Source of the DNA: Bacteroidales bacterium
GTDB taxonomy: Bacteria; Bacteroidota; Bacteroidia; Bacteroidales; UBA7960
Reading direction: 5' to 3'
Assembly (NCBI GenBank): GCA_003554665.1
Contig: PWGY01000237.1
Span: forward strand, 1-14,039
Length of the DNA stretch: 14,039 nt
Below the pieces are notes generated by a model. The model was not told where the DNA came from. It did no database searches and was given only the letters and a program-made list of their open reading frames with translations. Of this stretch, positions 1 through 7,220 are shown one piece after another. Both the position numbers and the translations under genes were made by a program. Positions within the stretch are counted from its first letter, which is position 1, and the number at the start of each line of letters is the position of its first letter.

Positions 1-465
1 GCCGTCAAGATAGAAGGCGGGCAGGAGATCATGGAATCTGTTGACAGGATTTTGTCGGCAGGGATACCCGTAATGGGGCACCTGGGGCTGACCCCGCAGT
101 CGATCAATAAGTTCGGTACTTATGTGGTAAGGGCAACCCAGGAAGAGGAGGCCTCCAAGTTGGTGGAGGATGCTCACAAGCTGGCCGAAGCGGGCTGTTT
201 TGCCATTGTGCTGGAAAAGATTCCTGCGGTGCTGGCCGAGAAAGTATCCAGGGAAATCCCTATACCAACCATCGGCATTGGTGCCGGAAGCGGGGTTGAC
301 GGACAGGTGCTGGTGCTGCATGACATGCTGGGAATTAACCAGGATTTCTCTCCCCGTTTTTTACGGAGATACAATAACCTCTATGATGAGATCAAGGGAT
401 CCGTGGAGCGTTATATCAGCGATGTGAAAAACCAGGACTTTCCCAATAAAGATGAGCAGTACTGA
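1..465 (+). CDS. panB: 3-methyl-2-oxobutanoate hydroxymethyltransferase, 3' part
   Basis: PanB transfers a hydroxymethyl group from 5,10-methylene-tetrahydrofolate to 3-methyl-2-oxobutanoate, giving ketopantoate, the first committed step toward pantothenate and coenzyme A in the cytoplasm. The reading frame is open from base 1 and encodes 154 residues, so roughly the first 110 of the usual 260-280 are outside the window. The visible part starts with AVKIEGG, the family's substrate-binding strand. It continues with GHLGLTPQS (about residues 27-35), an [11 protein letters not shown] segment (about 73-83) and [17 protein letters not shown] (about 92-108), all typical of PanB (alpha-ketoacid hydroxymethyltransferase, TIM barrel). 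The TGA stop at 463-465 overlaps the start of the downstream pseudouridine synthase by 14 bp, suggesting translational coupling. The identification is secure. The gene is cut by the window edge and shows no sign of being broken. Confidence 0.95.
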   Translation, partial: AVKIEGGQEIMESVDRILSAGIPVMGHLGLTPQSINKFGTYVVRATQEEEASKLVEDAHKLAEAGCFAIVLEKIPAVLAEKVSREIPIPTIGIGAGSGVDGQVLVLHDMLGINQDFSPRFLRRYNNLYDEIKGSVERYISDVKNQDFPNKDEQY

Positions 466-1150
466 CATTGCCCCCAGGGTTTTGTATGAAGACAACCACC
501 TCATCGTTGTCAATAAACTGCCTTCGGAAATCGTTCAGGGCGACAAAACAGGGGATCAGCCGCTGAGTGAACGGGTAAAGGCTTATATCAAAAAGAAATA
601 CAACAAACCCGGCAAGGTGTTTCTTGGTGTTACCCACAGGCTCGACAGACCGGTGAGCGGAGCAGTGATCTTTGCCCGTACCTCCAAGGCACTGACCAGA
701 CTCAACGCCATGCTCAAAGACAGGCAGATCGGAAAGAAATACTGGGCATTGGTTCAAGCCAGGCCATCTGCTGCCAAAGGCCATCTTGTGCAGTTTCTCA
801 AAAAAAACGAAACCCAGAATAAATCCTATGTGGTGAAGGAGGGCACCCCGGGGGCAAAAAAAGCGGAACTGACTTACCGTTTGATCGGTGAGAGTGACCG
901 GTATTACCTGCTTGAAGTGGAGCTGATGACAGGCCGTCATCACCAGATCCGTGCCCAGCTGTCGTCCATGTCGTGCCCCATCAAAGGGGATCTGAAATAC
1001 GGGTTTGACCGGCCGAATCCGGATGGCAGCATTCACCTGCATGCCCGTTCAGTTCAAATGGTGCACCCGGTGAAACAGGAGGAGATTGAGATTGTTGCCC
1101 CGCTTCCGCCCAATGACCCTTTGTGGCAGTTTTTTGACCGTTCGGACTGA
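452..1150 (+). CDS. RluA-family RNA pseudouridine synthase
   Basis: This enzyme isomerises uridine to pseudouridine in structured RNA (rRNA or tRNA). The 232-residue protein carries the RluA-family catalytic motif HRLDRPVSG at residues 62-70, with D65 as the expected catalytic aspartate. It also has [11 protein letters not shown] (about 160-170) and a late LHAR segment (about 195-199), both family hallmarks. The protein begins almost directly with the catalytic domain ([15 protein letters not shown]) and has no N-terminal S4 RNA-binding domain, so it resembles the short RluA-like branch and not RluC/RluD. The target uridine cannot be assigned from sequence. The ATG at 452 lies inside the panB coding region in another frame. 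The overlap suggests coupled translation, though the two functions are unrelated. The stop at 1148-1150 runs straight into a tract of 21-bp repeats in the same reading frame. Confidence 0.92.
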   Translation: MSSTDIAPRVLYEDNHLIVVNKLPSEIVQGDKTGDQPLSERVKAYIKKKYNKPGKVFLGVTHRLDRPVSGAVIFARTSKALTRLNAMLKDRQIGKKYWALVQARPSAAKGHLVQFLKKNETQNKSYVVKEGTPGAKKAELTYRLIGESDRYYLLEVELMTGRHHQIRAQLSSMSCPIKGDLKYGFDRPNPDGSIHLHARSVQMVHPVKQEEIEIVAPLPPNDPLWQFFDRSD

Positions 1151-1152
1151 TT

Positions 1153-1257
1153 GATGATGTCTCACGCATACCTGACCATGCCTCACGCATTGCTGACTAT
1201 GACCCACGCATAACCAATGATGACTCCCATATAATTGATGATGTCTGCGAAGCAATA
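1153..1257 (+). repeat. five degenerate 21-bp tandem repeats spanning the rluA-like stop to the next gene start
   Basis: Aligned at a 21-bp period, units begin at 1153, 1174, 1195, 1216 and 1237. The core TCACGCAT occurs at 1162 and 1183, CCACGCAT at 1204 and the weaker TCCCATAT at 1225. The 12-mer TTGATGATGTCT is identical at 1151-1162 and 1235-1246, exactly 84 bp (four units) apart. The fifth unit retains only the GATGATGTCT part and contains the start codons of the large downstream gene. The period is a multiple of three, and the upstream gene, the repeats and the downstream gene all lie in the same frame. The tract fills the whole intergenic gap, where I see neither a promoter nor a terminator. 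Confidence 0.7.
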
Positions 1258-4168
1258 CACCCAGTACCCGGGCAGGTGCCTGGCTGCCAGGGCGGCAGTT
1301 TCCACCGGTCTGGTGGTTTTGTTGTTCTTTTTGCTGGGGTATCCCGTGAGGGGTTTTGCGCAGTATTACATCAGGGGCCAGGACCCGCCGGATATCCGAT
1401 GGAAGCAGATCGAAACAGATCATTTCAGGTTGTTGTTTCCTGAAGACTATGCCGGTCAGGCCATGCGGGTGGCTGATATCCTCACGTACAGCTATCCAAA
1501 GGTTTCGGAAACCCTCGGGTACCGTCCGCGAAAAGTGCCCGTGATCCTTCATAACCGTACGGTGGTTCCGAACGGGTTTGTGAGCTGGGCACCGGCCCGG
1601 CTGGAAATGTTCACCAATCCTCCGCCCGACAACGACCAGCATGACTGGCTGGAGCGGCTTGCGGTTCATGAGTTCAGGCATGTGGTTCAGGTTGATAAAT
1701 TAAACCAGGGGTTTACCGGTTTCCTTGCCCGTGTTTTCGGCGAACATGTAACCGGGTTATCGCTTGGTCTGTTTGTTCCCCTGTGGTTCCTGGAGGGTGA
1801 TGCGGTGGCTGCTGAAACCGGCCTGACCCATGGTGGCCGTGGCAGACGGCCTTCTTTTGAACAGGGTTTAAGGGCGCAGGTACTGGAAAAAGGAGTTTAT
1901 TCCTATGACAAGGCAATGCACGGATCTTACCGTGATTATGTTCCCAATTATTATGAACTGGGCTACCAGCTTGTGGCTGCTGCGAGGAAAGAGTATGGTG
2001 CTGATATCTGGGATCGGGTTATGGAAAATACGGCCCGCCGCCCGTATACTGTTTTTCCTTTTTCGATGGGATTGGAAAAGTATGCAGGTTTTGGTCAGGA
2101 GGCGCATTATTATCATAGTTTTTCTCAACTGGATTCGGCCTGGAGACAGCAGAAGGCAAGCTACAGCTATACAGAATTCCGGGAGATCAGTCCCGGGAAA
2201 ACCCTCTTTACCAATTACCGGCCCATTGGTTTCTACAATGATACCACCCTTATTGCATTGAAAACCGGGTTGAAGGATATTCCCAGGGTGGTAACGCTCG
2301 GGCCGGACAAACAGGAGCAAAAACTTTTTACCCCCGGGTTCTATAACAGTGAGGGGTTTACCCTGGGCGGGGGCATGGTTGCCTGGGCTGAAACCCGGCC
2401 CGACCCCAGGTGGGCGCACAGGAGCTGGTCGGAGGTGCATCTTTATGACATTGACCGGCAACGACATATCCGTCTTACCAGGGGAACCCGTTTTTTTGCA
2501 CCGGCCGTATCACCAGACGGAAGTTTGGTGGTTGCAACGGAGGTAACTGCGGGGAATGAGTATGCCATTGTATTGCTGGATGCCATAAGCGGCAATGAAA
2601 CCGCCAGGTTCTCCCTGCCGGGCAATGACTACCTGATGCAGCCCCGGTGGCACCCCGTTGAAGATTTGGTGGTTGCCATTGCCCTGGACGAAAACGGCAA
2701 ACGGATCATTACCCTTGATACCGGAACCGGAGAATTTGCCACGGTTTATCATGCCGGGCATTTTGATATTTCCCGTCCACGCTATCTGAACGAAACACAG
2801 ATATTGTTCACCGGTCCTTTTTCCGGAGTTGACAACGTGTATTTGCTGGATACGACAGATGGCAGTGTCAGCCTGCTGGTGTCGGCCCGCTTCGGATCGG
2901 TGGATGCGGTGCCTGGTAAAGCAAATGGTGAATTGGCGTGGGCTGATTATACGTCAGACGGTTACCGGGTTGCCTATCGCAGTGAGCTGCCGGCCCGGGT
3001 TCCGGCAGAAAGTGTTGAGGATCATTCGGTGGGGTTTCACAGGATGCTTGCACAGCAGGAGGGGAATGTGGTGTCGGGCGACCGGATCTCTGCCGGCGAT
3101 TACGAAATATCAGGTTACAGTAAAATTGGCGGTCTGTTCAATATTCACAGCTGGGGGCCTTTTGCCCTGGAGGTGAGTGCCATGGATGTGAGCCCGGGGG
3201 TCTCGCTTTTCTCCCAGAACCTCCTGAGTACCTCCACGGGGACGATGGGGTATTCATGGGATATGAATGAACAGCTTGGTACCTGGTTCCTGGAATACAG
3301 CTATCTTGGCCGTTATCCTGTGTTTGATATCCGCGCCGAAACAGGCCTCAGGCGGGCCCGTTATTTTGATGCGGACGGGGAGCGGGATTCATTTTTATGG
3401 AGGGAGTGGTCTGTGAAGCCGGGGATAAGTATCCCTTTGCTTTTCCGCAAAGGCGCAGTGAGCTACGGTTTCACCCCTTCCGTGAAACTTGGGTTAACCA
3501 GGATGGATGAACCCAACGATGCTCCGGGTTTTTTTCAGGGCCAAAAACTTTTCCCCCTGGAGTACGGGATGTCTGCATTCCGCCGGTGGCGGAAGGTGGA
3601 AAGGGATATCCGTCCGCTAAAAGGGCAGACGGTTGACCTGCAATACCGGCATACTCCCTTTGGCAGCGGAGATATGGGGAGGGTCTTTGCAGGACAGTTC
3701 AGTGCCTTTTTTCCCGGCGCAGGCCGGCATCACAGTCTTTTGTTTTCCGCCTTTTACCAGGAACACCGTGAACCTTCTCTTCAGCTGAACACCATCAATT
3801 ACGGGTTTCCCGGCCTGATCAGCCGCCCGAGGGGTATCAGCAACCGCAGTGATGAAACAATTTGGGGTGCTTCCATTGATTATGCTTTTCCGTTGGCCTA
3901 TCCGGAATGGACCGTTCCGTGGTTGCTGTATCTGAAACGTGTTTACCTGAATGTTTTTGCGGACTATGCGCGGGCAACCCCCATGTCTGCTTCTTCAGTT
4001 ATACCCGTGTTGCCGGAGACCGAAACCCTTACTTCAATTGGACTGGATGTGGTGGGAGACATGCATCTTCTGCGATTCTTTTCCCCCGTCAGGCTGGGCT
4101 TGCGCAGTATATACCTTCCCGGGGAAGATCGTCTGGAATTCAGGTTGCTGTTCTTTTTTGATATCTGA
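1238..4168 (+). CDS. outer-membrane protein with HExxH peptidase-like domain, PD40/TolB-like propeller and C-terminal beta-barrel
   Basis: About 976 residues. A basic N-region is followed by a hydrophobic stretch (AVSTGLVVLLFFLLG) and a likely signal-peptidase site near GFAQ/YY (residue 42-43), so the protein is exported. Residues 50-260 resemble a gluzincin (peptidase MA-like) domain: HEFRH at about 144-148 fits HExxH, and WFLEGDAVAAE about 40 residues later could supply the third zinc ligand. Residues 280-600 have propeller-like sequence, including the PD40-type segment AVSPDGSLVVA near 424. A FNIHSW segment near 635 precedes about 330 residues of alternating beta sequence ending in LLFFFDI, with the aromatic C-terminus typical of outer-membrane barrels. 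Similar multidomain proteins exist in Bacteroidota, but I cannot name a characterised one. TTG 1235, ATG 1238 and ATG 1241 are adjacent candidate starts; an ATG is preferred. Substrate unknown. Confidence 0.85.
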   Translation: MMSAKQYTQYPGRCLAARAAVSTGLVVLLFFLLGYPVRGFAQYYIRGQDPPDIRWKQIETDHFRLLFPEDYAGQAMRVADILTYSYPKVSETLGYRPRKVPVILHNRTVVPNGFVSWAPARLEMFTNPPPDNDQHDWLERLAVHEFRHVVQVDKLNQGFTGFLARVFGEHVTGLSLGLFVPLWFLEGDAVAAETGLTHGGRGRRPSFEQGLRAQVLEKGVYSYDKAMHGSYRDYVPNYYELGYQLVAAARKEYGADIWDRVMENTARRPYTVFPFSMGLEKYAGFGQEAHYYHSFSQLDSAWRQQKASYSYTEFREISPGKTLFTNYRPIGFYNDTTLIALKTGLKDIPRVVTLGPDKQEQKLFTPGFYNSEGFTLGGGMVAWAETRPDPRWAHRSWSEVHLYDIDRQRHIRLTRGTRFFAPAVSPDGSLVVATEVTAGNEYAIVLLDAISGNETARFSLPGNDYLMQPRWHPVEDLVVAIALDENGKRIITLDTGTGEFATVYHAGHFDISRPRYLNETQILFTGPFSGVDNVYLLDTTDGSVSLLVSARFGSVDAVPGKANGELAWADYTSDGYRVAYRSELPARVPAESVEDHSVGFHRMLAQQEGNVVSGDRISAGDYEISGYSKIGGLFNIHSWGPFALEVSAMDVSPGVSLFSQNLLSTSTGTMGYSWDMNEQLGTWFLEYSYLGRYPVFDIRAETGLRRARYFDADGERDSFLWREWSVKPGISIPLLFRKGAVSYGFTPSVKLGLTRMDEPNDAPGFFQGQKLFPLEYGMSAFRRWRKVERDIRPLKGQTVDLQYRHTPFGSGDMGRVFAGQFSAFFPGAGRHHSLLFSAFYQEHREPSLQLNTINYGFPGLISRPRGISNRSDETIWGASIDYAFPLAYPEWTVPWLLYLKRVYLNVFADYARATPMSASSVIPVLPETETLTSIGLDVVGDMHLLRFFSPVRLGLRSIYLPGEDRLEFRLLFFFDI

Positions 4169-4213
4169 TCAGAGCTTGTTGCAGGGGCTGCAGAAATCAG
4201 GCAGACAAGCCAT

Positions 4214-4258
4214 GCAACTGGCCGAAACGCAACTGGCCGAAACGCAACTGGCCGAAAA
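4214..4258 (+). repeat. three tandem copies of a 15-bp unit in a convergent intergenic spacer
   Basis: The unit GCAACTGGCCGAAAC occurs at 4214-4228 and 4229-4243. A third copy at 4244-4258 differs only in the last base. The repeats lie in the 136-bp gap (4169-4304) between the 3' ends of the propeller/barrel gene and rfbC, so they are downstream of both genes. Just upstream, GCTTGT (4174-4179) and ACAAGC (4205-4210) can pair, and inside them TGCAG (4180-4184) pairs with CTGCA (4188-4192). That may be a transcript-end structure, but no clear T-tract follows it. Confidence 0.85.
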
Positions 4259-4304
4259 AAAGGAAATGAAGGAGGGACGCCAGGCTTCGGTCCGGAAACC
4301 GGTT

Positions 4305-4847
4305 TCAGAACGGGCTCTCAAAATCACTGAACAGCGGGGCAATGCGGTCTTTTTCCGAGAGCAATGGGTCATTGATCCCCCAGTCTATTTCCAGGTCAGG
4401 ATCATTCCACCGGATGGTTCGTTCAGCTGCTTTGTGGTAAGCACCTGTACACTTGTAAAAAAATACGGTATCGTTTTGCAATGTGCGGAATCCATGGGCA
4501 AATCCCTCCGGGATATATACCATTTTGTGCTGCCCGGCTTCCAGCAATATTTTGAAATGCTTTCCATAGGTTGGCTGATTGCGCCTGAGATCAACAGCCA
4601 CATCCAGCACAGCTCCCTGCAGAACCCTGACCAGCTTGCCCTGGGCGTGCGGAGGGATCTGAAAGTGAAGACCCCGCAACACATTGGCCACCGAACCGGA
4701 CTGGTTATCCTGAACGTATTCAGCCGGGATGCCCAGGCTGGCAAAGGTCTCCCTGTTCCAGGATTCCAGGAAGTAACCCCGGGAATCCTCAAAAACCCGG
4801 GGTTCAATTACGTATAATCCTTCAAACGGAGTGGGTTGTACCTTCAT
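4305..4847 (-). CDS. rfbC: dTDP-4-dehydrorhamnose 3,5-epimerase
   Basis: RmlC/RfbC epimerises carbons 3 and 5 of dTDP-4-dehydro-6-deoxy-glucose, the third step of dTDP-L-rhamnose synthesis for surface polysaccharide, in the cytoplasm. The 180-residue length is standard for this cupin family. Visible hallmarks are GYFLESWN (24-31), QDNQSGS (46-52), VLRGLHFQ (56-63, with H61 as the expected catalytic base), K71, the FAHGF segment (116-120) and YKCTGAY (131-137, with Y137 as the likely catalytic acid). Nothing essential appears to be missing. The other rhamnose genes (rfbA, rfbB, rfbD) are not next to it, so it is an isolated copy in this window. It starts 20 bp after the lpdA stop on the same strand, so co-transcription from the lpdA promoter is likely, although the functions are unrelated. 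Confidence 0.94.
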   Translation of the reverse strand: MKVQPTPFEGLYVIEPRVFEDSRGYFLESWNRETFASLGIPAEYVQDNQSGSVANVLRGLHFQIPPHAQGKLVRVLQGAVLDVAVDLRRNQPTYGKHFKILLEAGQHKMVYIPEGFAHGFRTLQNDTVFFYKCTGAYHKAAERTIRWNDPDLEIDWGINDPLLSEKDRIAPLFSDFESPF

Positions 4848-4867
4848 GATGGTTTTTCCGGATGGTC

Positions 4868-6259
4868 TTACATGTGGATGACTTCATCGTAGGCTGCGGC
4901 AGCCGCTTCCATCACCGCCTCCGACATAGTAGGGTGGGGGTGAACGGCCTTGATGATCTCATGTCCGGTGGTTTCCAGCTTTTTGGCCATCACAGCTTCT
5001 GCAATCATTTCAGTAACATTGTCACCGATCATGTGTGCGCCCAGCAGTTCACCATATTTTGCATCAAAGATCAGTTTGACAAAACCGTCTTTATTCCCTG
5101 CAGCACTGGCCTTGCCGGAAGCTGAAAAGGGGAATTTGCCCACCTTGAGCTCATAGCCTGCTTCTTTGGCCGCTTTTTCGGTGAGGCCGACTGAGGCCAC
5201 CTCCGGGATGGCGTAGGTGCAGGCCGGAATATTTTGATAATCGATCGGTTCCGGATTTTCTCCGGCAATCTTTTCTACGCAAACAATGCCTTCGGCAGAT
5301 GCCACATGGGCAAGTGCCGGCCCGTTCACCACATCACCGATGGCATACACGCCCTCCACGTTGGTACGGTAGTACTCATCCACTTTGATTTTTCCTTTAT
5401 CCGTATCAATACCGGTTTCTTCAAGCCCGATCTTTTCGGTGTTCGGGGCAACGCCCACGGCCGACAGCACAATGTCTGCCTCGATGGTTTCTTCTCCCTT
5501 TTTGGTCTTGACTTTTACCTTGCACTTTTTCCCTTTTGTGTCCACTGACTCAACAGCGCTGCCGGTCATCACCTTGATCTTTGATTTTTTGAAGGACCGG
5601 GCCAGTTGCTTTGATACGTCCTCATCCTCAAAGGGAACAATATTGGGAAGGTATTCCACCAAAGTAACCTGGGTGCCAATGGCATTATAAAAATAGGCAA
5701 ACTCAGTTCCGATGGCACCGGATCCGACCACCACCATGGACTCGGGTTTTTTCTCAAGTGTCATGGCCTCACGGTATCCGATCACTTTTTTGCCATCCTG
5801 CTTCAGATTATCCAGCTGACGGCTGCGGGCACCTGTAGCGATCAGGATGTGCCCGGCCTCGTATTCTTTTTTGTTCCCGTCTTTGTCTTCCACCTCCACC
5901 TTTTTTCCGGGCATTACTTTGCCGTGTCCCTCAATGTGGTCGATCTTGTTTTTTTTGAAGAGGTACTGGATCCCCTTACTCATTCCTGCTGCGACCTCAC
6001 GGCTTCTTTTGACCATATCCGGGAGGCTGGCTTCGGCTTTACCATCAATTTTTACCCCGTAATCTGCGGCATGGTTCAGGTAATTGAAAACCTGTGCGCT
6101 TTTCAGCAGTGCTTTCGTGGGGATGCATCCCCAGTTCAGACATACACCGCCCAGTTCCGCTTTTTCCACAACGGCTGTTTTCATTCCGAGCTGAGAAGCC
6201 CTGATGGCTGCCACATATCCTCCCGGGCCGCTGCCCAGTACTATCAAGTCGTATTTCAT
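4868..6259 (-). CDS. lpdA: dihydrolipoyl dehydrogenase (E3)
   Basis: This FAD flavoprotein reoxidises dihydrolipoyl groups of 2-oxoacid dehydrogenase complexes or the glycine cleavage system, passing electrons to NAD+. The 463-residue length matches the family. The FAD-binding GSGPGG is at 9-14. The redox-active disulfide motif GGVCLNWGCIPTK has C40 and C45. The NAD-binding GSGAIGTE segment lies near 178-185, the second FAD contact AIGDV near 305, and the C-terminal active-site HPHPTMSE at 440-447 gives H442 and E447 as the catalytic pair. No E1 or E2 gene is adjacent, so which complex it serves cannot be told from this window; one E3 often serves several. A candidate promoter lies about 60 bp upstream, and rfbC follows after 20 bp. 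Confidence 0.97.
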   Translation of the reverse strand: MKYDLIVLGSGPGGYVAAIRASQLGMKTAVVEKAELGGVCLNWGCIPTKALLKSAQVFNYLNHAADYGVKIDGKAEASLPDMVKRSREVAAGMSKGIQYLFKKNKIDHIEGHGKVMPGKKVEVEDKDGNKKEYEAGHILIATGARSRQLDNLKQDGKKVIGYREAMTLEKKPESMVVVGSGAIGTEFAYFYNAIGTQVTLVEYLPNIVPFEDEDVSKQLARSFKKSKIKVMTGSAVESVDTKGKKCKVKVKTKKGEETIEADIVLSAVGVAPNTEKIGLEETGIDTDKGKIKVDEYYRTNVEGVYAIGDVVNGPALAHVASAEGIVCVEKIAGENPEPIDYQNIPACTYAIPEVASVGLTEKAAKEAGYELKVGKFPFSASGKASAAGNKDGFVKLIFDAKYGELLGAHMIGDNVTEMIAEAVMAKKLETTGHEIIKAVHPHPTMSEAVMEAAAAAYDEVIHM

Positions 6260-6317
6260 GATGATGCGAATTTTATAATGTGAATGGTTTGCATTAACCG
6301 GATCGGATTAACCCACC

Positions 6318-6325
6318 CAAAGGTA
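6318..6325 (-). promoter_or_regulatory. candidate -7 element of the lpdA promoter
   Basis: On the minus strand this reads TACCTTTG, an exact match to the Bacteroidota -7 consensus TAnnTTTG. It would give a leader of about 50 nt before the lpdA ATG. No TTG is seen at the usual 17-23 bp upstream, so only half of the promoter is supported. Copies of GGTTAAT flank it. Confidence 0.35.
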
Positions 6326-6416
6326 ATTAACCGGTTTGAAAATATCTTGTTCAGTTTTTTGAATTCTGTTTTTACTTTTTTGCTGCATGCAGGGTATAAA
6401 GATGCAGGGAAAAAAC

Positions 6417-7091
6417 TCATGGTTTTTCTTTTGTTTTTGTGGTTTTGCCTGTATTGGCTGATACATAAACCAACTTGTAATCATCGATGGTTTCATAATG
6501 CAGGAGGTAATTTTTTTCGCTCCCTTCCTGCATTACCTGGCCGTTGATGGTACCTGACTGTTGGCAGCTGAATGGTTTAATGTTTATGTGTGCCCTGAAA
6601 GACAGGTTTTTCCTTCCGTATAATTTATAAAGGGCCTCCTTTGCACACCAGATCAGACAGAGGCGCTCTGCCTGCATCGAATCTGCCCTGTTGAAGGCTT
6701 CTTCCCGGGGGGAGAGGAACTTCCCTGCAAGATGAACGATCTTTGGCTTAACCTGCTCAATGTCTACGCCTACTTCTGCGTTTCGGCTGAATATCAGTGC
6801 TGCATACTTCCCGGAATGGGCCACGGAAATATGCCCGGCTCCGTTGTCCAGATGCGGTTTTCCAAAGGCATCATAATGCATGCTGCTGACCAGCTCATTG
6901 CTGAGCAGGTGCGGCAAAATCAGGCGGTAACTGAGCCAGTGTTTTTTTCTCAGGGGGCTTTTGAGCGATGTAAAAAAGGATTTTTCCGGGGCCGACAGCC
7001 GGACTTTCCGGTAAAGGTCCTCCTCCGTTTCGGTGATTTCCCAGATACCCAAAACGGCATCGGGGGTCTCTCTTTTCATGAACAACCCCAT
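6417..7091 (-). CDS. Sfp-type 4'-phosphopantetheinyl transferase
   Basis: The enzyme moves the 4'-phosphopantetheine arm of coenzyme A to a serine of acyl- or peptidyl-carrier proteins, making them active. From the chosen start the protein has 224 residues, the size of the pseudo-dimeric Sfp/AcpT group and about twice that of AcpS. Supporting segments are FGKPHL (76-81), ISVAHS (88-93), VGVDIEQ (107-113, with D110 and E112 as expected Mg2+ ligands) and WCAKEALYKLYG (148-159, with the family's WxxKEA core around K151 and E152). The frame extends upstream to a TTG at 7124. I prefer the ATG at 7091 (MGLF...) because it is an ATG and fits the domain edge; an AAGGAA lies just 2 nt before it, too close to decide the matter. 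Carrier-protein partners are not in the window. Confidence 0.88.
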   Translation of the reverse strand: MGLFMKRETPDAVLGIWEITETEEDLYRKVRLSAPEKSFFTSLKSPLRKKHWLSYRLILPHLLSNELVSSMHYDAFGKPHLDNGAGHISVAHSGKYAALIFSRNAEVGVDIEQVKPKIVHLAGKFLSPREEAFNRADSMQAERLCLIWCAKEALYKLYGRKNLSFRAHINIKPFSCQQSGTINGQVMQEGSEKNYLLHYETIDDYKLVYVSANTGKTTKTKEKP

Positions 7092-7146
7092 TGTTCCTTT
7101 TTTCAGCAGTTTTTGCGTTTTCAACCAGGATTCTGGCCTTGTCCTG

Positions 7147-7154
7147 CAAAAATA
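7147..7154 (-). promoter_or_regulatory. candidate -7 element upstream of the phosphopantetheinyl transferase
   Basis: On the minus strand this reads TATTTTTG and matches TAnnTTTG. It lies in the 129-bp gap (7092-7220) and predicts a leader of about 50 nt to the ATG at 7091. Only a CTG, not a TTG, lies at about the right distance upstream, so support is partial. Confidence 0.33.
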
Positions 7155-7220
7155 AGAATATAAAAGATAATCCCCAGATAAGCGTGGTGTTTCAGTCAGA
7201 AGGCAAAAAGGAACAAATTT

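Noticed and set aside
416..1042. A 208-codon minus-strand ORF opposite the pseudouridine synthase
   Set aside because: It lies entirely antisense to panB and the pseudouridine synthase, shows no domain features, and is the kind of shadow ORF expected in this base composition.
1868..2467. A 199-codon minus-strand ORF inside the propeller/barrel gene
   Set aside because: Antisense to a well-supported gene, with no recognisable motif, signal or start context.
3951..4817. A 288-codon plus-strand ORF
   Set aside because: It covers the 3' end of the propeller/barrel gene in another frame, the repeat spacer and most of rfbC in antisense. Both real genes have clear family motifs and the ORF has none.
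6383..6392. CTGCATGCAG palindrome flanked by A/T runs between lpdA and the phosphopantetheinyl transferase
   Set aside because: On the minus strand it is followed by A, not T, so it does not look like a terminator for the transferase gene, and no gene reads toward it on the plus strand.
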